This document shows, one piece after another, positions 51,956 to 60,114 of a stretch of 64,000 nucleotides of DNA. Below the pieces are notes generated by a model. The model was given only the letters and a program-made list of their open reading frames with translations. It made no database searches and had not been told where the DNA came from. How positions within the stretch are numbered: the stretch's first letter is position 1; each line of letters opens with the position of its first letter. Source of the DNA: an uncultured Gammaproteobacteria bacterium (GTDB taxonomy: Bacteria > Pseudomonadota > Gammaproteobacteria > HK1); NCBI GenBank assembly GCA_958295465.1, contig OY282353.1:3711001-3775000 (forward strand), given 5' to 3'. The position numbers were made by a program, and so were the translations under genes.

Positions 51956-53474
51956 AGAGAAAATCCTCGTAGTAAGGTTTGTCGCGCCGGGGAATCGGTC
52001 CGTACCCAGGCTGCGTATATTTTCGCGGCTTGATGAGTGGGCTTTCGCCGCCGGACAGGCAGCGAAGCAGAGCGTGGACGGCGTCCAGAATCGTCATCCA
52101 GCCTTGGGACAACGCTTCGTCGAACCAACCAGCGCACGTGTCACGAGGATAGACGCCGCCCAGAATGCCGTAATTGTCCTGGAAGACGAACTCCGGATCG
52201 TCCGCGAACTGCAGCCCCTGAGACAGGAACGGGCCGTGGTCGCCGTACACGAGCAAGATGGCGCCAGGGTCATTTTCTTCCAGGTGCCGGATGATTAAAT
52301 CCAGGTAGCGGGCTGCCCGTTCGCTTCCGTTGATGTAGTCACGTCTGAACTCCTCGAGCTGTTCCGCATCATCATACCGGAATGATTTAGCAGTATGTCC
52401 CGGTGGATACAGGTGGGCCATCACGAATTGAGGCTTGTCGCCGGCATTCACCTTGGTGATCCGTTCGACGCTAAGTGCCTCTCTACTCAACATGTCAATC
52501 CCTTTTCCAACAAACCGGCAATATCCCCAGAAAGAGAAATCCCGTATGCTGGCATCCAGTAGATTACAGACGGTGTGATTCCAGATCGTAATGTAATTGT
52601 TGATATATTTACCCTTTTTGTCTCCGAAATGGCTGTCTGCATAGATTGATGTTGTCTCGTAGCCGTTTCCATGAAGGATTCCAAGGAGATTAGACGGGTT
52701 TCGACCAGAGAAGAGCTGCGGATCAGGGTGGTATCCCATTGCACTCAACTCCTTTCGTTGTGCGGTATACGCATCCACGTCCAGCGCCAGGACGGTGTTG
52801 AGAGACTTTTTGGTCTTGACTGAGTTGGCGAAGAAATTTGGGAAGCGGCGGAAATTGATGTCGAACAGATCATGAAATTTGGTGGTTTCCAAACCAAGGT
52901 ATTTCTTGAGCAATGCGCGTGGGGCCATGGCCTCGAACGAAACGAAATACAGGTTTGGTGTCTCCCGGAAGAAGATGTCCCGAATGTACGTCGTATCTAC
53001 CGTTGCGGGGACATCACCGGTCTCCGGGTGTTCGCTGGCAATAATCCCAAGCCCGAGCAACGCCGCCGCCGAGAGCGCAATGCCTCCCCAGCACTGCTCG
53101 TCGATGACACGGAAGGCGACGAACAGCCCTGCGCCGGATCCGACGCAGAGTGCAATGAGGACGGCCCCGTTTCCGGTCAGATAGAGGTCGGTATGGATGA
53201 TGTACGCCGTCGCAACGCTGGTCAGCACAATCAGTGACAGGACGGCGTTTGCTATGACCCGGGAGCGCAGGAAGAACAGCGCGCCGAGCAAAAGGACGGT
53301 GTTAACCGTCCCGCCGAGTACGAGAATACTTCTCAGGTCCGACTCGGAAAAGGCCGTCGCGGATGACGTATATGTAGCGGCAAAGCCCACCGCCACGAGC
53401 AAGCTCGCGAAGACGAACTTGAATGTGGCCTTTCGGACAGGTCTTGATGTGCTCGATCTCATGTATCCGCTCAT
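51948..53474 (-). CDS. Membrane sulfatase/phosphoglycerol-transferase-type protein
   Basis: About 508 residues: four or five N-terminal hydrophobic segments, then an extracytoplasmic alkaline-phosphatase-fold domain. The nucleophile region SVKTKKSLNTVL and the metal-binding LVYGDHGPF match LTA-synthase-like sulfatases, which transfer phospho- or sulfo-groups to surface glycans. The start is uncertain: TTG 53498, ATG 53474 and ATG 53462 are all in frame; ATG 53474 is used. Part of the middle (52400-52900) is less GC-rich than its surroundings. It leads the three-gene reverse-strand set. Confidence 0.78.
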   Translation of the reverse strand: MSGYMRSSTSRPVRKATFKFVFASLLVAVGFAATYTSSATAFSESDLRSILVLGGTVNTVLLLGALFFLRSRVIANAVLSLIVLTSVATAYIIHTDLYLTGNGAVLIALCVGSGAGLFVAFRVIDEQCWGGIALSAAALLGLGIIASEHPETGDVPATVDTTYIRDIFFRETPNLYFVSFEAMAPRALLKKYLGLETTKFHDLFDINFRRFPNFFANSVKTKKSLNTVLALDVDAYTAQRKELSAMGYHPDPQLFSGRNPSNLLGILHGNGYETTSIYADSHFGDKKGKYINNYITIWNHTVCNLLDASIRDFSFWGYCRFVGKGIDMLSREALSVERITKVNAGDKPQFVMAHLYPPGHTAKSFRYDDAEQLEEFRRDYINGSERAARYLDLIIRHLEENDPGAILLVYGDHGPFLSQGLQFADDPEFVFQDNYGILGGVYPRDTCAGWFDEALSQGWMTILDAVHALLRCLSGGESPLIKPRKYTQPGYGPIPRRDKPYYEDFLYE

Positions 53475-53596
53475 TTCAAGTTTTGGACTTTCCACCAAGT
53501 TTGTGGGTGAACTTCGATCCTGTACATATGTAATTCACTGATTACGTGAGGATTTTCCAACTATCAGAGTGCCCTCGAAGTGACGCTCACATTCAT

Positions 53597-53680
53597 CAGG
53601 CGGTTTCCCACAGGGTCCACAAGCCGTTCGTATGGCTACAGAAGCGCCCTCCGGCATGTGGACTTGTGGAAAACCGCCTG
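53597..53680. repeat. Imperfect 24-bp inverted repeat, 84 bases overall
   Basis: CAGGCGGTTTCCCACAGGG at 53597 is mirrored by the complement of TTGTGGAAAACCGCCTG ending at 53680; the arms pair over about 23 of 24 positions with one or two mismatches and a bulge. They enclose about 37 bases. The element lies upstream of the sulfatase gene and next to the start of duplicated segment B. It may be a small mobile element or a leader hairpin. Confidence 0.65.
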
Positions 53681-53932
53681 ATATCTCCCACAGATTCTGC
53701 GGACGAGGCACAAATTCATTTAAATGATGAATGAACATGTAATCAATATATTACAGACAACTATTCATGTAAAGAATGAGGGGATCTCTGAGATCCGGGA
53801 GGGATGGAGCTCGCAACCCGATTGTCCAAGGCGGACTCGAAACGTCGTTTGGCGATCGATGCGGGAGCGTCTTCGCATCGGAAAAGACGATTGGCGTTTG
53901 CGGACTTGGGGTTTGGTGTAATGTTCACAAAC

Positions 53933-54307
53933 TTATCCGAGGAAACGCTTCAGGCGCAAGGCCGGCAGTTTCTTCAACCGCTTATTGACCGGATCGACTT
54001 CGATACCGGCGGACTCCAGGGCGGTGACCCCCAACAGCGGTTCGGCATCGTCATCACCCATGATGATGCGCCCTGCCGTGAAGTCGCCCATGAATTCGAT
54101 GTCCGCGGTCGTCACGTCCATCTTGACTTTGCGACCGTCGGCTGTTTCGTACACTCGCAGTCCCTTGGACTCCAGGCCGATGGCCTCGAGGTGGGATCTC
54201 GGCGCGAGGGAATCCGTTGCGCCGGTGTCGACGAGAAACAATCCCTCCCAGGATCTCGACGGCTCGGCCGGATTGCGGATGGTGACCGTGACGTGTACGG
54301 CGCCCAT
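53933..54307 (-). CDS. Retropepsin-like aspartic protease (copy B)
   Basis: A 124-residue protein that appears identical to the one at 45684, with the LVDTGATDS active site. The same GGAG-led ATG is used. The upstream bases differ by a small deletion (ACGGCGTCATGG here against ACGGCGCGTCATGG in copy A), which changes only the non-coding lead frame. Confidence 0.75.
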   Translation of the reverse strand: MGAVHVTVTIRNPAEPSRSWEGLFLVDTGATDSLAPRSHLEAIGLESKGLRVYETADGRKVKMDVTTADIEFMGDFTAGRIIMGDDDAEPLLGVTALESAGIEVDPVNKRLKKLPALRLKRFLG

Positions 54308-54443
54308 GCTGGTGTCTCCGTCGGTTTGTTCCACGGCGTCATGGATGAAGGGAACTGCCATTCCGACCTGTCCGGAACGCGCCCGAATCTACCACTCGGA
54401 TGTTCCGCCAACAATTCGGATCCCGACGGGTGTCGGATTCCCG

Positions 54444-54750
54444 AAGGGTTGTCTTTCACGCCCTTCGCGTGCGTTGGAGCCGCTGGCTGATGCGTTACGG
54501 GCTGCGCACGGTCCTGCCGCCGGAGGTCTGCTGGAATCGGAGCAAGACCGACCCGGCGCGGGGCGATCCGCAGCGCGGCGCCTTCGAAGAGGCGTTGCCC
54601 GCGGTCCGGGCGCGGCTCGCCGTGCGCACGCCGTCACGCGCCCGCTATGTCGACGTGCCGCGCCTGCTCGAACACCTGGATACGGTCCGGTTCCGGGCGA
54701 TGCCGGAACCCGGCCTCTTCAGGATAGCGCTGCAGCTTCTCGACTTCTGA
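54444..54750 (+). pseudogene. C-terminal fragment of an asparagine-synthetase-like protein (copy B)
   Basis: Same fragment as at 46197, with a few substitutions (for example MPEPGLF for RPEPGLF near the end). No start codon or catalytic core is present. Its retention in both copies shows that truncation preceded duplication. Confidence 0.6.
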
Positions 54751-54753
54751 GCG

Positions 54754-54829
54754 GCGACCGCCGGCGCGGTCGCCTGCCGATTCCGCTGCGCGGAATCACG
54801 GGACAGCGCCTCCCGTGCTCGACCGCCGG
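54754..54829. repeat. REP-like paired-hairpin element, copy 1
   Basis: Two perfect 8-base stems lie in tandem: GCGACCGC with GCGGTCGC around CGGC, and five bases later GATTCCGC with GCGGAATC around TGC. Comparison with segment A shows that 65 bases were inserted here, flanked by direct repeats CGACCGCCGG (54755 and 54820). A second copy is at 63159. Confidence 0.8.
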
Positions 54830-55018
54830 ACGGGTGTCGGCCGCCGGCCAAGTCGATCGCCGGAAGCGGCTCCACGGCAGGGGCGGCTGCTTCGCCCGCT
54901 TCTGTTTCGGTTGGTCCGGACTGCGTGATCGCGGAGGATGGGGTAGCCTTCCCCGATGGCCATGGGATCTCCGGGAGCCACCGGCGCCGGTGCACGCCGT
55001 GCGGGGACGCTGGATACC

Positions 55019-56977
55019 ATGAAAGAGAGATCCGCCCCCGAGCTGCCGGTGCTCCACCGTCTGGCCATCGTCTACCTGATGCTGCCGGTGGTCGTGTGGC
55101 TGGTGGGCTGGTTCGAGTGGTGGCTCGGCATTCCGGTCGCCGCACTGCTGGTGTGTGCGCTCCGGCGTCCGCTCTCGGGGTCGTGGCGGCCGCGGGCGCC
55201 GTCCGCCGCCGAGGTGGCCGCCCTCGCGGTGGCCGCCGGCGTGGTGATGATGACCGCCGCCGGCGGCGTGTTCGATGTCGAGAATTCCGACTGGACCGAG
55301 CACCGGGCGACCCTGCTCGATCTGGGACGCTACCCCTGGCCCACGTACCTGCCCGACCCTCTGGCCGTCTGGCGGCCCGCGCCCGTGGGAGAGGCGCCCG
55401 CCCCGCCGCCGCTGCTGCGTTACTACCTCGGATGGCACATGGCGCCGGGGCTGGTGGCCCACTGGTTCGGGCCGGCGGCATTGGGCTGGGCGGTGCCCCT
55501 GTGGACCTGGGCCGGGGTCGCCCTCGTCGCGCTGCTGTTCACCCGGGGCTGCCGCGGCCGGGCGGTCGCCGTCGCCCTCCTGGTCCTCTTCGTCTTCAGT
55601 GGGATGGACCTCGTGCAGGTGCCGGCGCTCAAGGGATGGGAGTGGGTCGAGTCGCTCACCGAGCGTAACGGCTGGCATGCCTTCCTTTATCACGAGCGGG
55701 GACTCGTCAAGCTGGATTCCAGGATGCGCGTCCTGATGTGGACGCCTCAGCACTTCCTGCCTGCCGGGCTGTATGCCCTGCTCTGCCTGCAGCTTCGCCG
55801 GCAGCTCCGGTTCCTGGCGGTGCTCGGCGTCCTGCTGGCGGCGGCTCCGTTCTGGTCGGCGTTCGTGGCCGTGGGCCTGCTGCCGCTCCTGGTGGTGCTG
55901 GTGCGGGAGAACGGGGTGCGCCCGTTCCTGCGCTGGCCCAACCTGTGCCTGGCGGGGCCGCTGTTCGGGCTGGTGGTGCTCTACCTGACCTCCGGGACGA
56001 TGGATTTCACGCGCGGCTGGGTGTGGGAGAAACATGACTGGCTGTGGCTGGCGCGCGTGCTGCCCTTCTCGTACCTGACCGAGTTCCTGCTGCTGGCGCT
56101 GCTGCTGTGGGTGGTCCGGCCGGCGTTGCGCCGGGAGCCCTTCTTCATCGCCGGCGTGGCGACGCTGCTGCTCCTGCCCTTGTACCGCTACGGGGGGGGG
56201 TACGACCTCCAGATGCGCGGGTCGCTGCCGGCGCTGTTTCTGCTGAGCTGGTTCTGCGCCGACACCATCGCGCGGCGCGGCGGTGCGGTCGTCCGGCACG
56301 GCGGGTACCGCCGCGCCGCCTTCTCGGGGCTGGTGCTCGTGCTCGGCGTGGGGGCGCCCACCACGGCAGCGGAGCTGGCGCGGGCCGTCGGCGGGTACGG
56401 CTCGTTCCGGTATGAACACGCCGGGAACACCACCCTGGTCGATCTGCACCCTGGATGGCGGAGCCAGAACGTGGCGCGCGACGTACCGGACCTGCTCCGG
56501 TGGCTGCTGCGTGAGCCCGCGTCCTTCCCCAAGCGCCGTCCGCCGAGCGAACCCATCGCCCGATCCGTCTTCGACGTGTACCTCGACGGCGGCAGGCTGA
56601 TCTACGTCAAGGACCGATGCACCCTGGCGGACATAACGCTGAGAGAACAGAGGCACTTCTTTCTGTCCGTGACTCCGGTGAATCCGGCCGATCTGCCGCG
56701 GCACCGCCGGCGGTTCGGATTCGTCAAGCTTCACGTGTGGGCGCTCGATCGCTGGCCCTGGCGCTCGATTGTGCTCGACGGCCGGTGCCTGTTGGGCGCC
56801 TCGCTTCCCGGGTATCCGGTGGCCCGCATCGTCACCGGTCAGCGATGGCGGGGAGGGCGGCCGCCCCGGATCGTCTGGAAGACGGAAGTCGCCTTCGGGG
56901 CCGGCCTGGCTCCCGCGCGCGTTCCGTCGCAAGAACCATTGCGCCGCGATCCGCCATCTCGACAAGAGGTTGATTGA
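55019..56977 (+). CDS. Large polytopic membrane protein, GT-C-like (copy B)
   Basis: A 652-residue paralogue of the protein at 46707, starting MKERSAPELPVL. Most of the chain is identical or nearly so, but VENSDWTEHRATLL replaces VGRTDWLEHRTTLL, and the block after GWEWVESLTER (about 30 residues, NGWHAFLYHERG) is largely different. A few other changes are near the C-terminus (ADITLREQRHFF). Both genes keep an open frame across the whole length, so both are probably expressed. The function is not established. Confidence 0.7.
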   Translation: MKERSAPELPVLHRLAIVYLMLPVVVWLVGWFEWWLGIPVAALLVCALRRPLSGSWRPRAPSAAEVAALAVAAGVVMMTAAGGVFDVENSDWTEHRATLLDLGRYPWPTYLPDPLAVWRPAPVGEAPAPPPLLRYYLGWHMAPGLVAHWFGPAALGWAVPLWTWAGVALVALLFTRGCRGRAVAVALLVLFVFSGMDLVQVPALKGWEWVESLTERNGWHAFLYHERGLVKLDSRMRVLMWTPQHFLPAGLYALLCLQLRRQLRFLAVLGVLLAAAPFWSAFVAVGLLPLLVVLVRENGVRPFLRWPNLCLAGPLFGLVVLYLTSGTMDFTRGWVWEKHDWLWLARVLPFSYLTEFLLLALLLWVVRPALRREPFFIAGVATLLLLPLYRYGGGYDLQMRGSLPALFLLSWFCADTIARRGGAVVRHGGYRRAAFSGLVLVLGVGAPTTAAELARAVGGYGSFRYEHAGNTTLVDLHPGWRSQNVARDVPDLLRWLLREPASFPKRRPPSEPIARSVFDVYLDGGRLIYVKDRCTLADITLREQRHFFLSVTPVNPADLPRHRRRFGFVKLHVWALDRWPWRSIVLDGRCLLGASLPGYPVARIVTGQRWRGGRPPRIVWKTEVAFGAGLAPARVPSQEPLRRDPPSRQEVD

Positions 56978-57276
56978 CAAGGGGACGGGGCGGATGGTCA
57001 GGATGGGGCGTCTCCAGGCCCGACGGAGCTTGCAAAGTCGACATGGAGGCATTCGCGAGCCGCTCGGAAGGGAAGCATCCGGCGGCCACGCCAAGAGAAC
57101 CCTCAAGTGTTGAAGGGCAAGCTGAATGGAATTCCAACCGTTGCGAACGCAAGTACACGACCTCACCGAACGGCAGGTCCTTGAGTACAAGGCAGAGAAT
57201 GCCGCCACCCGTCCGATCCGGTCATCGTATACAGTACGGTCCCCCCGGTGCAGGGACGACCCTGATCGAAACCCGT

Positions 57277-57909
57277 ATGTCGGCCCTCTCCAGAAATCTG
57301 GCCATGGGCGCGATCGTGATCGCGGCCCTCGCCGCCGGGCTCATCCTCGGCGGCATGCTCCGTGACGATGCCGCCGGGAGCTTCGAATCCGGCGGCGAGC
57401 CGCGGCTCGAGCGCTACGAGATCGGTGGGGAGTTCGAACTCACCAACCAGCGCGGCGAGCGCCTGCGCCTGAGCGATCTCGCGGGCCGTGCGCTGGTGAT
57501 GTTCTTCGGCTACACCTTCTGCCCGGACGTCTGCCCGGCGACGCTGGCCCGCGTGCGCGAGGTCAAGGCCGCCCTGGCCCCGGAGGACGCGGCTCGATTC
57601 ACCGGGGTGCTCGTCTCGGTGGACCCGGCGCGCGATACGCCGCAACGGCTCGGCCAGTACGTGGAGTTCTTCGACCCCGGATTCGTCGGGCTGACCGGCA
57701 GCGAAGGCGAGCTCGAGGACGTCGCGCGCCGGTACGGCGCCCGGTTCATGATCCCCGAGGGCCAGTCGGAGGAGGGCTATCTCGTGAACCACTCCTCCAT
57801 CGCCTACCTCATCGACCCGGCCGGATACGTACGGGCGCTCTACTACGGCGACGAGCCCATCGAGGCGATTGCGGCAAACGTGCGAGAGGTGCTCGAAGAG
57901 CTCGGCTGA
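57277..57909 (+). CDS. SCO1/SenC family copper chaperone
   Basis: A 210-residue protein with an N-terminal membrane anchor (LAMGAIVIAALAAGLILGG) and a thioredoxin-like domain with the copper ligands C-x3-C (FCPDVCP, near residue 82) and a distal His (LVNHSSIAYL). SCO proteins deliver copper to the CuA centre of cytochrome oxidase or act in periplasmic redox. The ATG at 57277 is chosen because the anchor starts just after it; the longer frame upstream lies in duplicated DNA. It converges on the glutaredoxin gene with a 16-base gap. Confidence 0.9.
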   Translation: MSALSRNLAMGAIVIAALAAGLILGGMLRDDAAGSFESGGEPRLERYEIGGEFELTNQRGERLRLSDLAGRALVMFFGYTFCPDVCPATLARVREVKAALAPEDAARFTGVLVSVDPARDTPQRLGQYVEFFDPGFVGLTGSEGELEDVARRYGARFMIPEGQSEEGYLVNHSSIAYLIDPAGYVRALYYGDEPIEAIAANVREVLEELG

Positions 57910-57925
57910 ACGGCCTTCCGGGCGT

Positions 57926-58687
57926 TCAGCCCTCGTCCCAGACCTTGCCGGTCAGGGGCAGGCCCCGGAGATCGTCTGCGCTCAGCGGCCGGTCCGGCGC
58001 TACCCCCGCCTGCGCCAGCAGTGACGCGACCTGACGCACGTGCTGCCCGGTGTGCCAGACCGTGCGCTCCAGCATCTCGTGCCGGGTGGTGCCGCCGAAA
58101 TACGTGGGCACCTGGCGGGAGAAATCTTCGCCGGCCACCCGATCCCACCACGCGGAGAAGCGTTCCCGCACCGCTTCCCCGTGGTCCGTGATGGCCGCGC
58201 TGGTGCGCATCCCGGCCGGTGGCGGCTCGGTCAGGGCTTCGTAGGTCAGGGTCCGGCCCTGCTCCTCCATGTCGAGGAATGCGGCCGGGATCCGGTAGAC
58301 GTGGTGCATCAGCACGCGCCAGGACCGGGGCCGGTTCGGCAGGAGGTCCTCCAGGCGATCGTCGGGCATCTGGCGCGTGAGCCGGACCGCGGTGTCGAGG
58401 ATCCGGTCGAGCTTCGCCGCGAGCGCCTCGGGCGAGAGCTCGGGCGCGGTGTCGTCCGGCAGATCGAGAAAATCGACGACGTCCCCGATGACCTGCGCGA
58501 AGACGAATCGGCCGCCGCGGGCGACGACCGGCACCGAGCGGGCGCCGAGCTTGCGCAACTCTTCCATCCCGCCACCTTCCAGGACGTTGATCGATTCGTA
58601 CTCGATCCCACGGACCGAGAGGTATTCCTTGACCCTGAGGCAGCTCGTTCAGTGAGGCTGCCAGAAGACCTTGAGGGTGTCGGTCAT
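57926..58687 (-). CDS. Glutaredoxin-DinB fusion, probable selenoprotein (in-frame TGA as Sec13)
   Basis: From ATG 58687, with GGAGGAG 6-7 bases upstream, the frame reads MTDTLKVFWQPH, TGA (58651-58649), then TSCLRVKEYLSVRGIEYES and on without a break to 57926: 253 residues if TGA is read. The TGA is at the first position of the redox motif (U-T-S-C) of a glutaredoxin fold, where relatives have Cys. Residues 1-85 are the glutaredoxin domain (cis-Pro in RSVPVVARG); residues 95-245 a DinB-type four-helix domain with the metal His set (LMHHVY, WHTGQH). The first plausible start after TGA (58567) would lose the redox site. I infer selenocysteine; a TGC-to-TGA nonsense mutation or a base-call error is the alternative. 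Confidence 0.8.
58618..58651 (-). promoter_or_regulatory. Candidate bacterial SECIS hairpin after the in-frame TGA
   Basis: Thirteen bases after the TGA, AGGGT can pair with ACCT(CT) around the loop CAAGGAAT (G-U, G-C, G-C, U-A and, with a bulge, A-U). Loop guanines lie about 21-22 bases from the TGA, inside the window known for bacterial SECIS elements. The stem is short and was found by eye, so this is only a candidate. Confidence 0.3.
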
Positions 58688-58792
58688 GGGGCTCCTCCGT
58701 GTCGGTGGAGGGAATGCTCGCTCAAGACCTCATCATACCGTTCAGCGGCTACCATGACCCGTGTTCAGCCGAAGGTGGAATGCTGCCGCACC

Positions 58793-60040
58793 ATGGACAT
58801 GCCCACCGCCGAAGTACAGGCCGCCGTTCAGCAGCTCGTGATGGAGCACGGCGGATACTCGCCGCTGGAGCTGCTGCTGGCGACCAACCGTCTCGGCTAC
58901 GAGGACTACCGGGCGTGGCGCGAGGGCGATCCGGTGAGCCTGGATGCTGCCCTCGCGGGCGATCCGGACGATGTGCGGGAATGGCTCGAAGCGGCGCAGT
59001 CGTGGGCCGGTGCGCTCGGTCTGGACCCCGAGCCGGTGGTTCATCACGGTTGGGAAGAGGCCGCGGGGACCGTTCTGGTGGCGTCTGCCGATCGGTCACT
59101 GAATACCTTGCTGAGCACGTGGTTTCGCCGCATACGGGAGCACGATCAGCTCGATCTCTTCATCGATGGCGCTCAGACCGCGGCGGTCAACGCGCTGATC
59201 GACGCACTGGCGGCGCGTGACGCCGGCAAGGCGGGGAGGGCGCTCGAACGGCTCGTCGGGATCGAACGCGATCATGGGCAACGCTTTCATGCCGTGGCGT
59301 TGATCGCGGCACTGGAGGCGCCGGTTCCCCAGGGACCCGATCAGGGACTCGAACGGCTCCACCGGATGGAGCGGGAGTGGCTCCCCGCCGCCACGGCCCT
59401 GCTCGGCGTCCGCCGGCGGGATTTCCTGGCGCCGTTGTGGCGCGACCTCGGCCGGGCGCTCGACCCGATGCACTTCGACCCGCACCATCCCGAGCGCCAC
59501 GCGAGCCGGGCGTACCGCGAGGGACTCGACTGGGAGCGCCTGAGACGATCGGTGCTCGCGGTCCCGGGCTACGGGAAGGAGCCGGTTCTGCTCACCCGGC
59601 TCGCCGAGGCCGAGTGGAGGCTGCGCAACCGCGCCGGGGCGGTCGAGTCCTGGTTCGCTCTGTGCCGATTTGCGCCGGAGGAGTTCGAGCGGCTGGTCGA
59701 AGCCTCCGACTTTCCGGACTGGGCCCTGCGCACCGCCTGGCGTCTCGCCCTCGATCAGGACCTGGAGCCGGAGATGACCCCCGAGTGGTTTCCCGCCTGG
59801 ATGCTGCTGGAAGAGCCGGGGCTCGCCGGTGTACTCGAGCCCTGTCGCGGGGACGACGACCCGTCCCGCGCTTTCGACACGGTGATCGCGCTGCTGGCCC
59901 GTCCGGATCCGGACGAGCAGGGCATCGAGCTTCGCCGCGTACTCCAGGCCATCCACCCGGGTCTGCTGGCGCGCTATCTGGCGAAGCGGTCCCGCGCGCC
60001 CTCGACCCGTACGGCGCCACGGCTTCGATGCCGGGAATAG
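58793..60040 (+). CDS. Uncharacterised helical protein, 415 aa
   Basis: The frame starts at ATG 58793 (MDMPTAEVQAAVQQLV) or alternatively at 58754; the part of the frame further upstream is antisense to the glutaredoxin-DinB gene. The protein is mostly alpha-helical and rich in Leu, Ala, Arg and Trp (EWLEAAQSWAGALGLDPEPV, HHPERHASRAYREGLDWERL), with possible TPR-like units in the C-terminal half (AEAEWRLRNRAGAVESWFAL). It has no signal peptide, membrane segment or catalytic motif that I recognise. It is divergent from the selenoprotein gene with a 105-base gap. Confidence 0.65.
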   Translation: MDMPTAEVQAAVQQLVMEHGGYSPLELLLATNRLGYEDYRAWREGDPVSLDAALAGDPDDVREWLEAAQSWAGALGLDPEPVVHHGWEEAAGTVLVASADRSLNTLLSTWFRRIREHDQLDLFIDGAQTAAVNALIDALAARDAGKAGRALERLVGIERDHGQRFHAVALIAALEAPVPQGPDQGLERLHRMEREWLPAATALLGVRRRDFLAPLWRDLGRALDPMHFDPHHPERHASRAYREGLDWERLRRSVLAVPGYGKEPVLLTRLAEAEWRLRNRAGAVESWFALCRFAPEEFERLVEASDFPDWALRTAWRLALDQDLEPEMTPEWFPAWMLLEEPGLAGVLEPCRGDDDPSRAFDTVIALLARPDPDEQGIELRRVLQAIHPGLLARYLAKRSRAPSTRTAPRLRCRE

Positions 60041-60114
60041 AGGCGCCGCCCGTGGCGGTCGTACGCCGAAGGCATACGTGAGTAGTGATTTTCGTCGCGC
60101 GGTACTCTCGGATG

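Larger units (their letters stand above)
53793..57055. repeat. 3.2-kb direct segmental duplication, copy B
   Basis: It matches 45544-48739 in order and orientation. It is 67 bases longer, mostly because of a 65-base palindromic element at 54765-54829 that copy A lacks. The left edge follows AT-rich DNA (53700-53790) that has no recognisable gene. Confidence 0.92.

Noticed and set aside
57926..58567. Simple DinB protein starting at 58567
   Set aside because: The frame continues upstream through a single TGA into a good glutaredoxin N-terminus with a ribosome site, so the short version would be an N-terminally damaged protein.
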